This document shows positions 43,521 to 52,397 of a stretch of 64,000 bases of DNA, one piece after another. Each line of letters begins with the position of its first letter. The first letter of the stretch is position 1. Position numbers and translations under genes: made by a program. This DNA comes from Paenibacillus sp. FSL R5-0623 (GTDB lineage: Bacteria; Bacillota; Bacilli; Paenibacillales; Paenibacillaceae), in the NCBI RefSeq assembly GCF_037974265.1, contig NZ_CP150233.1, positions 1,860,001 through 1,924,000 on the forward strand, given 5' to 3'. The notes beneath the pieces were generated by a model. That model made no database searches. It was not told where the DNA came from and saw nothing but the letters and a program-made list of their open reading frames with translations.

Positions 43521-44753
43521 TCATGTAGTTGGTTGTACAGGAGATGGTTTACTTGTACGTGTAAGTGAGAATAAATTCATATCAGGGTTCTGCTTGCCCG
43601 TAATGGCATCCACAATGAGAGAGGCAGCAATCATACTGTACACGGTACCGTTGCCTCCATACCCTTCAACAAAGTATGAATTCGGATAGTCTGGGTGTGG
43701 ACCGATTAGCGGAAGACCATCATGGGTGCTTCCAAAAACAGCTTCCCAAGCGTAATCAACTTCGAGATCAGGTAATGGGAAATACTCGGCAATCTTCTGT
43801 AACAAAATCTCACCTTTATGAACCGCCTTGATCGCCCGTTGTTCTTCTCGAGGACGATTCTCATCAAGTCCACCAGCAAGAATTCTTCCGTCTGGAGTTG
43901 TGCGCATATATAGATAAGGTCGTTCGGTCTCCCATATCAAGCTTCGCTTATGCCAGCTGCTCAGATCCTGTAGTGGCTTGGTAGCGATAGCATATGTGCT
44001 TTGAAGGTATGCGCCTCTGTCCTTTTTGATTTCTTGTGTTTCATAGCCTGTTGAGAAAATAACATGTTTGGCACGTACAGTGCCATCAGGTGTGTAACAT
44101 AGGGCACCATTTTCATCATAATCACAATGGGTTAATTCACTATGAGCGTAGACTCTTGCTCCTTGACGTGAGGCTGAATGGAATAGTGAGTGAACCAAAC
44201 GAAACGGATTAACCTCGGCATCTCCGCTTGTGTATAGTGCAGCACGTTTGCTGAACGGGAACACTGCACTGATTTCTTCCTGATCCCACAGCTCTACATC
44301 AAATCCATAATGCTTCAGGTTACGATATTCTTCCTCCAGCAACGGTACATCTTCCTCGTGACTGGCGCAATACAGACTTGTGCGAGGCACAAACCAAGGA
44401 TCAATCTCAAGCTTCGATGAAATTTTTTCGAGATGTTGCATGGCATCACGGCATAATTCGTAGAATCGAACACCGCGTTCTTCTCCGAATGTCTGGATAC
44501 AAGAGGTGAGCCTTTTGTCATTCGTATATTGGAGCAGGCCCGTATTTGCCATACTACTGCCATAACCGATATCTCTTTTGTCAATAACAACGGTGTCAAT
44601 CCCCTGATCCGTCAAAAGCTTGGCAGACAACGCGCCTCCCATTCCACCACCGATGATTAGGCAATCACAGGACAGATTTTCTTGCAAAACAGGATAATGG
44701 GGATGGGAAGTAAAGGTAGTTGGCCAAAATGTTTTTCCGTTAATAAGTTCCAT
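43521..44753 (-). CDS. FAD-dependent oxidoreductase (DAO/DadA family)
   Basis: A 410-residue flavoenzyme with an N-terminal Rossmann motif (CDCLIIGGGMGGALSAKLL), the following acidic strand (TVVIDKRDIGYGSS), and the C-terminal FAD contact GYGGNGTVYSMIAA. The domain order matches D-amino acid oxidase and glycine/sarcosine oxidase relatives. The substrate is unknown and no Rieske or other partner domain is present. The ATG at 44753 has the ribosome binding site GAGGTGATC. Confidence 0.88.
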   Translation of the reverse strand: MELINGKTFWPTTFTSHPHYPVLQENLSCDCLIIGGGMGGALSAKLLTDQGIDTVVIDKRDIGYGSSMANTGLLQYTNDKRLTSCIQTFGEERGVRFYELCRDAMQHLEKISSKLEIDPWFVPRTSLYCASHEEDVPLLEEEYRNLKHYGFDVELWDQEEISAVFPFSKRAALYTSGDAEVNPFRLVHSLFHSASRQGARVYAHSELTHCDYDENGALCYTPDGTVRAKHVIFSTGYETQEIKKDRGAYLQSTYAIATKPLQDLSSWHKRSLIWETERPYLYMRTTPDGRILAGGLDENRPREEQRAIKAVHKGEILLQKIAEYFPLPDLEVDYAWEAVFGSTHDGLPLIGPHPDYPNSYFVEGYGGNGTVYSMIAASLIVDAITGKQNPDMNLFSLTRTSKPSPVQPTT

Positions 44754-44850
44754 AATTGATCACCTCTGTTGAATGTAGTTGAAGTATACTTTTTCAGGTT
44801 AGGGTAACAATAAATTCGCAATAACTTTAGATTAAGGAGGTCAGATATAC

Positions 44851-45084
44851 ATGCAAAACTCACAAATGCAAGCACTGAGCCCCAAGGAACTGAACTATAT
44901 TGCGGATTCAATTTCCAATGAGGAAATGTTAATCAAACAATGTGCAGCTACAGCCTCCATCACACATAATCCGCAAATTCAACAGGCGCTGAATCATTAT
45001 GTTCGCTCACATGAGCAGCATCTGAATACTCTTGTCAATGCGTTACAGCAACATCAATCTCTTGCACCAGCGCAATCACAGTAA
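44851..45084 (+). CDS. Small helical protein, spore coat-associated candidate
   Basis: The 77-residue protein is predicted all-helical (LSPKELNYIADSISNEEMLI, then a His- and Gln-rich helix) and resembles short ferritin-like/CotF-related proteins found beside cotF genes. Its close spacing to the next gene (45 bp) and shared style suggest a coat or forespore role. AAGGAGG precedes the ATG. Confidence 0.65.
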   Translation: MQNSQMQALSPKELNYIADSISNEEMLIKQCAATASITHNPQIQQALNHYVRSHEQHLNTLVNALQQHQSLAPAQSQ

Positions 45085-45129
45085 AGTTCAAAACATGACA
45101 AGTTATTTCAAAGTATAGGAGGAAAATAC

Positions 45130-45525
45130 ATGTACACTCAATCTTTGTCATCTGGTGGGAATTTTATGCAAGAGCAAGATTTGTTGAAGTCGATTCTTGC
45201 AGATTTAAGACGAACTTCACGTGAATATACAACGGCAACTACTGAATCTTCCTGCCCCACGACCCGGAGAATGTTCAATGATTTAACGAACGATACATTA
45301 AGACTGCAAGGTGAACTGTTCAACCTGATGCAACAAAACAACATGTATTCCGCTTCATCCAAAGCACTTCGTCAGGATGTGGACAAACAAATCCAGTCTG
45401 CACACCAGACCCAACAGAAGTGTCAGCAATTCATTCAAGAAAAGAACACGCAGAACAGTTCATATAGCCAAGCTCCTAATGTGCCTCAGCATCAACCGAA
45501 TTACGGTAACCCTTATTACATGTAA
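45130..45525 (+). CDS. CotF-family spore coat protein
   Basis: A 131-residue protein with the CotF helical core (MQEQDLLKSILADLRRTSRE, LTNDTLRLQGELFNLM) and a Gln/Asn/Pro/Tyr-rich tail ending PNYGNPYYM. CotF proteins are minor components of the spore coat of Bacillus and relatives. The start ATG at 45130 follows AGGAGG; an internal ATG at 45166 is at the domain edge. It probably forms a unit with the 77-residue gene upstream, made under a late sporulation sigma factor. Confidence 0.8.
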   Translation: MYTQSLSSGGNFMQEQDLLKSILADLRRTSREYTTATTESSCPTTRRMFNDLTNDTLRLQGELFNLMQQNNMYSASSKALRQDVDKQIQSAHQTQQKCQQFIQEKNTQNSSYSQAPNVPQHQPNYGNPYYM

Positions 45526-45570
45526 CCTTTGCAAAAGAGGTTTGAAGCACCTAACGTTACAGGACCATAC

Positions 45571-45606
45571 CACCGCTTGCCTGAATTCAGGGCAGGCGGT
45601 CTTTTG
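45571..45606 (+). terminator. Terminator after cotF-like gene
   Basis: ACCGCTTGCC-TGA pairs with TCAGGGCAGGCGGT around GAATTC, followed by CTTTTGT. Confidence 0.8.
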
Positions 45607-45685
45607 TCTATGCATCAACGTTAAATTCATGTAATATAAGTATTAATTCATTTTCAGGAACCTGGATGACGCTGGAGGGAAAACC

Positions 45686-46186
45686 ATGAAAGATTTGAAC
45701 GATCTGCAATTAAAAGTTCTGGATCTTCTAAAGGAAGACGCGAGAAGGACTCCCGCACTGCTGTCGACGCTGCTGGGGGAGTCGGAAGACAACATCAAGA
45801 ACGCCGTGGCACAGCTTGAACAAGACCACGTCATCGTGAAATACGCAACCGTCGTGAACTGGAGTAAAATAGATGATGAGAAAGTAACGGCCCTGATTGA
45901 GGTGCAGATCACGCCAGAGCGTGGTCGTGGTTTTGAAGGGATTGCCGAACGCATTTATCTCTATCCACAAGTGAAGTCCGTATATCTCATGTCCGGTGCA
46001 TACGATCTGCTCGTTGAAGTGGAAGGTGGCAACCTGCGTGAAGTCGCTAATTTTGTATCGGAGAAATTGTCTCCGATAGACTCTGTACTTTCTACCAAAA
46101 CGAATTTTATTCTTAAAAAATATAAGCAGGACGGGATTATTTTTGAAGACCATCAGGAAGACAACCGTCTCATGATCTCGCCGTAA
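45686..46186 (+). CDS. alaR: Lrp/AsnC-family transcription regulator
   Basis: A 166-residue regulator with an N-terminal winged helix (LKVLDLLKEDARRTPALLSTLL) and a C-terminal RAM/ACT-like ligand domain (ALIEVQITPERGRGF, MSGAYDLLVEVEG). It is 13 bp upstream of an aminotransferase, the same pair as yugG-yugH of Bacillus subtilis, renamed alaR-alaT, where AlaR controls the alanine transaminase. The name rests on this synteny and family match. GGAGGGAAA precedes the ATG. Confidence 0.85.
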   Translation: MKDLNDLQLKVLDLLKEDARRTPALLSTLLGESEDNIKNAVAQLEQDHVIVKYATVVNWSKIDDEKVTALIEVQITPERGRGFEGIAERIYLYPQVKSVYLMSGAYDLLVEVEGGNLREVANFVSEKLSPIDSVLSTKTNFILKKYKQDGIIFEDHQEDNRLMISP

Positions 46187-46199
46187 AGGAAGATGTGTC

Positions 46200-47408
46200 A
46201 TGATAGTGAATGAACAGACAACCGGGAACAACAAGAAAATGACATCATATCTGGCACCTCTCGTGCAGCAGATACCTCCATCCGGAATTCGTAAATTTTT
46301 TGATCTGGTTGGAGACAACAAGGATATTATCACATTGGGTGTGGGTGAGCCTGATTTTGTTACCCCTTGGCATATGCGTGAAGCTTGTGTATACTCGCTG
46401 GAAAGAGGCATGACCAGCTACACATCCAACGCAGGTATGCCGAAGTTGAGAGAAGCCATCAGTGAATATCTGGATACGCAGTTTGATACCAAATACGATC
46501 CCAAGGATGAGATTATTGTTACTGTGGGTGGCAGTGAAGCGATTGACTTGGCTTTGCGAGCATTAATTGTACCTGGCGACGAGATTCTCATTCCTGAACC
46601 TTCGTACGTGGCTTATTCACCAATCGCTTCAATCGGTGGCGGTATACCGGTTGGTGTTGAAACCTACGCGAAAGATCAGTTTAAGTTGACTGCTGAAGCA
46701 CTTGAAGCTGGCATCACACCGAAGTCGAAAGTGGTTATTCTGTGTTATCCGAGTAATCCCACTGGAGCCATCATGACGTATGAAGAGTGGCTTCCTATTG
46801 CTGAAGTGATTAAAAAGCATGATCTGATTGTGATCGCGGATGAAATCTACGCTGAATTGACGTATACGCAAAAACATGTTAGCTTTGCAGCTATCCCTGA
46901 CATGAAGGAGCGGACCATTCTCGTAAGCGGATTTTCAAAGGCTTTTGCAATGACAGGTTGGCGGATTGGGTATATGTGTGGTCATCCTGAGCTTATTGCA
47001 GCCATGCTCAAAATCCATCAGTATACGGTAATGTGTGCGCCGGCCATGGGTCAGGTTGCCGCACTTGAGGCGTTGACGAATGGTTTGGGTGAGAAAGATC
47101 GGATGGTAGAATCGTATAATCAGCGTAGACGTTTAATTGTGCAGGGATTCAGGGATATTGGACTTGATTGTCATGAACCTCAGGGAGCATTCTATGCATT
47201 CCCGAGCATTCAAAAGACGGGTATGAGTTCCGACCTGTTTGCTGAACGATTGTTAACGGAGAATAAAGTGGCTGCTGTTCCGGGCAATGTTTTTGGTCCT
47301 CAGGGAGAAGGCTTCTTGCGTTGCTCTTATGCTACTTCTGTAACCCAATTAAATGAAGCTTTGGAACGAATCGGAAACTTTGTTTACAAACTGCAAAAAG
47401 AGGGTTAA
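46200..47408 (+). CDS. alaT: Class I aminotransferase, AlaT-like
   Basis: A 402-residue PLP enzyme of fold type I. The cofactor Lys is in SGFSKAFAMTGWRIGY, and IADEIYAEL holds the Asp/Tyr pair. It resembles YugH of Bacillus subtilis, shown to act as an alanine transaminase, and older annotations as aspartate or aromatic aminotransferase (PatA). It follows the Lrp-type regulator at once and is likely in one operon. The first 12 residues are variable, and an internal start at MTSYLAP is possible. Confidence 0.88.
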   Translation: MIVNEQTTGNNKKMTSYLAPLVQQIPPSGIRKFFDLVGDNKDIITLGVGEPDFVTPWHMREACVYSLERGMTSYTSNAGMPKLREAISEYLDTQFDTKYDPKDEIIVTVGGSEAIDLALRALIVPGDEILIPEPSYVAYSPIASIGGGIPVGVETYAKDQFKLTAEALEAGITPKSKVVILCYPSNPTGAIMTYEEWLPIAEVIKKHDLIVIADEIYAELTYTQKHVSFAAIPDMKERTILVSGFSKAFAMTGWRIGYMCGHPELIAAMLKIHQYTVMCAPAMGQVAALEALTNGLGEKDRMVESYNQRRRLIVQGFRDIGLDCHEPQGAFYAFPSIQKTGMSSDLFAERLLTENKVAAVPGNVFGPQGEGFLRCSYATSVTQLNEALERIGNFVYKLQKEG

Positions 47409-47482
47409 TACTAAAATAGAATCTTTTTACAAATGTGACATGGTTATATTGGAAAAAAATAACTTTCTTTTACAAAATAATG

Positions 47483-47491
47483 TGATATAAT
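47483..47491 (+). promoter_or_regulatory. Extended -10 promoter before the Spo0E-like gene
   Basis: TGATATAAT is an extended -10 with no good -35. It lies 60 bp before the gene, so the start of transcription would be near 47498. Confidence 0.5.
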
Positions 47492-47550
47492 TTCAATTTG
47501 AAATAAGTTTTCATAAATTTGGAATCCATTTTTCCAAGGAGGGGTTAGCT

Positions 47551-47817
47551 TTGTTTTGTGTTGAATATGATTTACCGACGAATCGTGGGCACTATCTGGC
47601 AGAAGGCGATCATGGCGACCGATGGTCGGTGAAACCCGATAACGCATCTTTGCATGACATTTCCTTGGAAGATGAAATTCATATGCTTCGTCGCAAGATG
47701 GAACAGATTTTCCTCGAAGAGAAATCATTCACATCCGATATTGTAATTGAAATCAGCAGTTTGCTGGATTTAAAGATTAATGAATATATGAAGGCTAATC
47801 CGATTAAAGGAAAATAA
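47551..47817 (+). CDS. Spo0E-like aspartyl-phosphate phosphatase with N-terminal extension
   Basis: The C-terminal 50 residues match the Spo0E family: LEDEIHMLRRKMEQIFLEE, then SSLLDLKINEYMK, which retains the S-x-x-L-D signature. Such proteins dephosphorylate Spo0A-P and delay sporulation. An unusual N-terminal segment of about 37 residues (MFCVEYDLPTNRGHYLAEGD) precedes the domain. The TTG at 47551 is taken as the start because AAGGAGGGG is six bases upstream; an internal start at HMLRRK would give the bare domain. Confidence 0.75.
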   Translation: MFCVEYDLPTNRGHYLAEGDHGDRWSVKPDNASLHDISLEDEIHMLRRKMEQIFLEEKSFTSDIVIEISSLLDLKINEYMKANPIKGK

Positions 47818-47860
47818 CGTTTATGCTGGATTGAAACGTTTCATTAATTGAGTTAGAAAG

Positions 47861-47889
47861 GGAGACCTGAGAAGGTCTTCTTTTTTTTG
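47861..47889 (+). terminator. Terminator after the Spo0E-like gene
   Basis: AGACCT pairs with AGGTCT over a GAGA loop and is followed by a long T run. Confidence 0.85.
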
Positions 47890-47986
47890 TGTGTAAAGGC
47901 AAGGTGATTCCCTGATAAGCCAGGTTATTTTTTTGCGTGGAACAATTGTGATATATTGGACATAGGAGACTAAAGGGGGAACTGGA

Positions 47987-48538
47987 ATGAAGAGATTTTG
48001 GGGGCTTACTGCAATCATTTCTATCGTTTTTCTGCTTGCTGGTTGTGGAGGTAAAGATGGTTTTTCCATATTCATCATTGATAATCAAGGAAATCCATCT
48101 GTAATCTCAGAGCAGTTACAGGCCAATCTGCAACAGAAACTGGGTGAGGAACCTAAGGTGGAAGTGATTACCAGTGCAATGTATGATGTTCAGAAAATTA
48201 TGGTGGAATATGCGGCTGGAGGACATGATATCTTCATTTTGCCTGAGTCCGACATGAAACAATACGGAAGTAATGGCTCCAATGTTCCGCTGGATGATAC
48301 TTTTGATCCCAAGAAGTTTGAACGGGGTGTATTTGAGGGTGGAGTATTGGTAGAGAAAGGTGAAGGAGATGCAGGTTCAGATCTCAAGCAAGAATCACAT
48401 CTTTACGGCATTCCGCTCGAAGATATGAAAATGTTTAAAGATGTAGAATATGCTGCGAGCAATTTGTTCGCCACCATTCCAGTGTCATCTTCCAATGTCG
48501 AAGAATCCAAAAAAGTGCTGAAGGCGCTGACAGAGTAA
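47987..48538 (+). CDS. Lipoprotein of unknown function
   Basis: The 183-residue protein has a lipoprotein signal with lipobox LAGC (Cys20). The mature part contains an alternating alpha/beta pattern (FSIFIIDNQGNPSVISEQL, HDIFILPESDMKQY). It resembles the N-terminal lobe of binding proteins but is too short for a full one. No family is recognised. The ribosome binding site AGGGGGAA is near the ATG, and the CobU-like gene follows by 37 bp, possibly in the same transcript. Confidence 0.7.
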   Translation: MKRFWGLTAIISIVFLLAGCGGKDGFSIFIIDNQGNPSVISEQLQANLQQKLGEEPKVEVITSAMYDVQKIMVEYAAGGHDIFILPESDMKQYGSNGSNVPLDDTFDPKKFERGVFEGGVLVEKGEGDAGSDLKQESHLYGIPLEDMKMFKDVEYAASNLFATIPVSSSNVEESKKVLKALTE

Positions 48539-48575
48539 AGAAAATTCAGAATGGCTATGGAAGGAGGGAAGCGGA

Positions 48576-49118
48576 TTGCTGATTACGGTCACAGGCGGCA
48601 TAGGTAGTGGTAAAACCCGGTTTGCCCTCAAGTACGCAGCCGGAATTAGCCGGGAGGGTGTATATTTATCCACCGGTGATCATGATCCCGTTATTCCCGA
48701 ATTGCCATCCGCTCATTATCGTGCCATTCATGCCGGGAACGGTCAGCATCTGACAGAGGTGATCACCCAGATTAATCGGGAATCCAATCTGTTTTTGGCG
48801 GATCAGCGAATTGTAATTGTAGACAGTCTGACCTCCTGGATGGCTGCCGGTTTCAGGGCAACAGAGGATCTGGATCATCAGCGTTCAGAGACACAGCTTT
48901 TGCTTGATGCTTTATTGTCTTATCAGGGGAAGTTGCTTGTGATTACCAATGAAATGCATGGTACATTGCATCCTACCGAGGAAGAACGAATATTTACAGC
49001 GAGAATGGCTTCGGTGAACCGGATGCTGCAGATACATGCTGAAAAGATGTACATGCTGGTATCCGGTCTGGCTATCGATCTTAAAAGTCAGGGCATGCGA
49101 AATGAAGATGAACGATAG
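48576..49118 (+). CDS. CobU/CobP-like nucleotide-binding protein, divergent
   Basis: CobU phosphorylates adenosylcobinamide and attaches GMP to it. The 180-residue protein has the P-loop TGGIGSGKT and the C-terminal signature TNEMHGTLHP ... MASVNRML ... LVSGLAIDLK, matching TNEVGxGIVP...VNQxLA...VSG of CobU. The RIxxH motif, which carries the guanylylated His, is not evident in the shortened segment after the P-loop (STGDHDPVIPELPSAHYRA). It may keep only kinase activity or have another substrate. The TTG at 48576 has AAGGAGGGAAG upstream. A PduO-type adenosyltransferase lies 850 bp on. Confidence 0.7.
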   Translation: MLITVTGGIGSGKTRFALKYAAGISREGVYLSTGDHDPVIPELPSAHYRAIHAGNGQHLTEVITQINRESNLFLADQRIVIVDSLTSWMAAGFRATEDLDHQRSETQLLLDALLSYQGKLLVITNEMHGTLHPTEEERIFTARMASVNRMLQIHAEKMYMLVSGLAIDLKSQGMRNEDER

Positions 49119-49145
49119 CGAGATGACATAAACGGGTGACATAAA

Positions 49146-49190
49146 GAAGCCTCCTTAACCACGAATTGGTGGCGAGGAGGCTTTATTTAT
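49146..49190. terminator. Bidirectional terminator between the CobU-like and DedA genes
   Basis: AAGCCTCCT pairs with AGGAGGCTT, with an inner ACCAC/GTGG stem, and T-rich sequence on the right. Confidence 0.82.
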
Positions 49191-49203
49191 TAAGCTATCC
49201 TTT

Positions 49204-49815
49204 TTATTTCTGCTTTTTGCTACGTCTGATCCACCAGATGATACATCCGATGACAATGATGGCCAGAATGACGTACACTACAATGGAATAGATGTCCATA
49301 AAGTGCAAAATGCTCTCCCATGATGCGCCAAGCGCAGCACCAACGCAGACAAGAATGACATTCCAGATTAATGTACCAATGGTTGTAAAGAGAAGGAATA
49401 AACCAAATTTCATATTGGACATGCCTGCGGGAATGGAGATAAGACTACGGACGAGGGGAACCATTCGGCAGAATAATACGGTCCACATGCCATATTTGTC
49501 AAACCATGCATCGACACGGTGAATATCCTCTTTTTTGATGCGCAGAACATGTCCCCAGCGTTCCACAATTTTCTCAAGGCGTTCAACGTCAATGAGTAGA
49601 CCAATACCATACAGGATCACAGCACCAAGGACAGAGCCAATAGTTGCGGCGATAATAACTCCTGGAATAGTGAGACTGGTATAGGTGGTCATGAATCCGC
49701 CAAACGGCAGGATAATTTCGGATGGAATCGGGGGAAATACGTTCTCAAGAGCAATAATGAGTGCAATGCCTATGTAGCCGTATTGTTCCATGAAATCGGT
49801 TATCCAGTTTTGCAT
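49204..49815 (-). CDS. DedA/SNARE-associated family membrane protein
   Basis: A 203-residue polytopic protein of the DedA family with the typical ENVFPPIPSEIILPFGGF and the motif VLFCRMVPLVRSLISIPAG. Family members are now known in several species to flip undecaprenyl phosphate or phosphatidylethanolamine, and to support membrane potential. The ATG at 49815 is chosen for its AAAGGAGA site; the frame runs upstream to 49875 without one. Confidence 0.88.
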   Translation of the reverse strand: MQNWITDFMEQYGYIGIALIIALENVFPPIPSEIILPFGGFMTTYTSLTIPGVIIAATIGSVLGAVILYGIGLLIDVERLEKIVERWGHVLRIKKEDIHRVDAWFDKYGMWTVLFCRMVPLVRSLISIPAGMSNMKFGLFLLFTTIGTLIWNVILVCVGAALGASWESILHFMDIYSIVVYVILAIIVIGCIIWWIRRSKKQK

Positions 49816-49963
49816 AATCGTCTCCTTTACTTTTGGTTTCCTTTGATTTGTCGTATACTCGGCAGAGCACACCAATTCTTATATACGTGTAAAGCGATAA
49901 AGGGGTTTCTGAAAAAATGGCATTCCCGTATTCATTATTATATTACCAATTGGAGGGATAACG

Positions 49964-50539
49964 ATGGGCATATATACACGAACAGGTGACGAAGGACAGA
50001 CTTCGGTCATCGGTGGACGCGTCATCAAGGATGATGACCGAGTTGAGGCTTATGGCACGATTGATGAATTGAACTGTTTTGTAGGCCAAGCGATCAGCCT
50101 TATTGACTCTGCTCAAGGGGAATTCGAAGATCTGCGTGAACATCTGCTGGAAGTTCAGCAGGAACTGTTTGATTGCGGGTCGGATCTGGCCTTTGTGAAG
50201 ATTAGTGAGACCAAATATAAGGTGAGAGATGAGATGGTCACACGTCTGGAACAATGGATCGACCAGTATGATGCAGAGAATCCAAAAGTGGAACGGTTCA
50301 TTATTCCAGGTGGCAGTCAGCTGTCTTCTGCTCTTCATGTGTGCCGTACTGTATGTCGTCGCGCAGAGCGTCGCACAGTAACACTTGGACAACATACAGA
50401 TATTAATCCGTCTGTACGGCGGTATCTAAACCGACTGTCTGATTACTTCTTCGTGGTTGCACGGACAGCCAACGCGAGACAACAGGTGGCGGATATTGAA
50501 TATGTGCGGAGCAAAAAAGTCTTCCGCCGCAAAGAATGA
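49964..50539 (+). CDS. PduO-type cob(I)alamin adenosyltransferase
   Basis: Transfers adenosyl from ATP to cob(I)alamin to make coenzyme B12. The 191-residue protein has the PduO fold with the N-terminal ATP-binding loop IYTRTGDEGQTSVIGG, the VEAYGTIDELN segment and the C-terminal motif PSVRRYLNRLSDYFFVVAR. Close to Bacillus YvqK. It overlaps the pseudouridine synthase gene by 4 bp (ATGA). GGAGGG precedes the ATG. Confidence 0.92.
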   Translation: MGIYTRTGDEGQTSVIGGRVIKDDDRVEAYGTIDELNCFVGQAISLIDSAQGEFEDLREHLLEVQQELFDCGSDLAFVKISETKYKVRDEMVTRLEQWIDQYDAENPKVERFIIPGGSQLSSALHVCRTVCRRAERRTVTLGQHTDINPSVRRYLNRLSDYFFVVARTANARQQVADIEYVRSKKVFRRKE

Positions 50540-51519
50540 GCCAGTATTATTCGCCAATTGTCTACACGGTGACCGAACAAGAAGATGGCTGGCTGCTGAA
50601 GACCGTGCTTCAGCGCCGGCTGCTGGTTTCGCGTAAGCTGTTGTCCAAAATTAAGCTGACGGAGCAAGGTGTCATGTTAAATGGAGAGCGCGTATACATT
50701 AGCGTGAAGGTAGCTGCGGGTGATATCGTTGAAGTTCGGATGGAGCAAGAGGAATCGGATGATATTTTGCCTGAACCTATTCCGTTTACCGTTCTGTATG
50801 AAGATGAGCACTTGCTTATTGTCAACAAGGATGCGGGCATCATCGTTCATCCGACGCATGGACATTATACGGGTACTTTGGCAAATGGCGTTGTTCATTA
50901 CTGGAAAACCAAAGGCGAGCGTTTCCGGTTTAGACCGATTCATCGTCTTGATCAGGAAACGTCAGGTGTTCTTGCTATAGCCAAGAACCCTTATGTCCAT
51001 CAACATGTCTCTGAACAGATGATCGCTGGAACAGTGGACAAGAAATATATTGCACTTGTGCACGGCAGCCCTGTCCCGGAACAAGGGGCGGTGGACGGAC
51101 CGATTGACCGCGATCCTGAAGAGCCACACCGCCGAATCGTAACACCTGATGGTTATGCTGCAAGAACGTTGTACACGACCGTAACACGTTGGTCAGAGGG
51201 CAGCGCCAGTGCGATAAGCCTCAAGCTGGAAAGTGGCAGAACCCATCAGATCAGGGTACATATGACGTCCATCGGCTGTCCATTAATCGGTGATCGAATG
51301 TACAAGACACTACGTGTGCACGAGATCGATGAGCAGACCATGGCTGTTCGGGATGAACGGGACAGCTGGATCGAACGCCAGGCCTTGCATGCCTGTGAGC
51401 TGACGTTCGAACATCCCATTCTACAGGAACGCATAACGTTCCAGGCTCCTTTTCCAGCAGATATGGCTGCGCTGGAGAAGCGTTTGAATGATGAGGCAGC
51501 TCCCAGAGAAGAACTGTAG
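50536..51519 (+). CDS. RluA-family RNA pseudouridine synthase
   Basis: A 327-residue protein with an N-terminal S4-like domain (LVSRKLLSKIKLTEQGVMLN) and the pseudouridine synthase core with the catalytic Asp in HRLDQETSG. It also has KKYIALVHG and LESGRTHQIRVHM, diagnostic for RluA/YlyB/YjbO relatives. The modified RNA is not predictable. It overlaps the adenosyltransferase gene and ends in AAPREEL. Confidence 0.9.
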   Translation: MSQYYSPIVYTVTEQEDGWLLKTVLQRRLLVSRKLLSKIKLTEQGVMLNGERVYISVKVAAGDIVEVRMEQEESDDILPEPIPFTVLYEDEHLLIVNKDAGIIVHPTHGHYTGTLANGVVHYWKTKGERFRFRPIHRLDQETSGVLAIAKNPYVHQHVSEQMIAGTVDKKYIALVHGSPVPEQGAVDGPIDRDPEEPHRRIVTPDGYAARTLYTTVTRWSEGSASAISLKLESGRTHQIRVHMTSIGCPLIGDRMYKTLRVHEIDEQTMAVRDERDSWIERQALHACELTFEHPILQERITFQAPFPADMAALEKRLNDEAAPREEL

Positions 51520-51893
51520 GAAGTTGCGATGAGGGACTTAGATCTGCACCTCGTATCGCAGTTTTCTGCACACCCCGTCCCTGCTTGGCAGTCAACCTTG
51601 GTTGGCTAACTTGTGTGAGGGATGCTTCATGCACCCGAACAGCATGCCGTAGGCTAATCTATATGTTCTATGGTTAATGTATTGATGTTTAGCATTTTCA
51701 TGTTAAATCTTTTAAGATTTAGACCCAAAAAAATATAGCGAATGTGTGTTTTTGATCTCATTCGCCAAAGTCAGTAAAGTTGCATGGCGATGGTATCGAT
51801 TTGGAGCGACTTTTGGATTTGCGAAGCAAACCAAGGGAAGCGACAAGTCGAAACCGGAGCCACACCGGAGCCACACTAGGAGGAACACATACC
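51520..51893. other. Intergenic region before the ArsC-like gene
   Basis: 374 bp with small inverted repeats only: AGTCAACC/GGTTGGCT near 51590-51607 and TAAATCTT/AAGATTTA at 51703-51720, followed by a run of A. An 11-bp direct repeat (ACCGGAGCCAC twice) lies near 51855-51876. No open frame with a ribosome binding site, no recognised riboswitch. Confidence 0.5.
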
Positions 51894-52259
51894 ATGAGTA
51901 ACTTAAAAATATATCAATATGCCAAATGCGGCACATGTCGCAAAGCTGTAAAATGGCTTGAAGCTCAAGGACATGAGCTGGAGTTAATCCCTATTTTTGA
52001 CTCACCGCCATCAGAATCTGAACTAACAGAACTCATCCAAAAGAGTGGACTGGAAGTGAAAAAGTTCTTTAATACGAGTGGGGAAGTATATAAAGAACAA
52101 CAATTGAAGGACAAGCTTCCAGGCATGTCCGCTGATGAACAGATTCGTTTACTGGCTTCCAATGGTCGTCTGATCAAACGTCCGATCGTTACGGATGGAG
52201 AAAAGGTGACGGTTGGATTCAAGGAAGAAACGTACGAGCAGGAATGGAATAACGCATAA
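51894..52259 (+). CDS. ArsC/Spx-family thioredoxin-fold protein (YusI-like)
   Basis: A 121-residue protein with an N-terminal CxxC (YAKCGTCRKAVKWL) and the ArsC/Spx fold ending KRPIVTDGEKVTVGF. Its CGTC and length match YusI, a relative of Spx and of glutaredoxin-type arsenate reductases. Neither arsenate reduction nor RNA polymerase binding is established. The ATG at 51894 has AGGAGG; the upstream open frame to 51780 holds direct repeats and is not thought coding. Confidence 0.85.
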   Translation: MSNLKIYQYAKCGTCRKAVKWLEAQGHELELIPIFDSPPSESELTELIQKSGLEVKKFFNTSGEVYKEQQLKDKLPGMSADEQIRLLASNGRLIKRPIVTDGEKVTVGFKEETYEQEWNNA

Positions 52260-52273
52260 ACGCGCTGAATATT

Positions 52274-52306
52274 AGCCTTGAATTGTTCAAAATTCAGGGC
52301 TTTTTT
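52274..52306 (+). terminator. Terminator after the ArsC-like gene
   Basis: AGCCTTGAATT pairs with AATTCAGGGCT over a short loop and is followed by T residues. Confidence 0.87.
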
Positions 52307-52331
52307 GGCTGAACGATGGTTGGCGGAACTA

Positions 52332-52340
52332 TGCTATAAT
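52332..52340 (+). promoter_or_regulatory. Extended -10 promoter of the exonuclease gene
   Basis: TGCTATAAT (52332-52340) is an extended -10 with no clear -35. Transcription would start near 52347, 50 nt before the gene. Confidence 0.55.
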
Positions 52341-52397
52341 GATAGAATTAGTTTCGTATTTTATATGCTAGATTTAGATAGGAGAGAACAAATTCAA

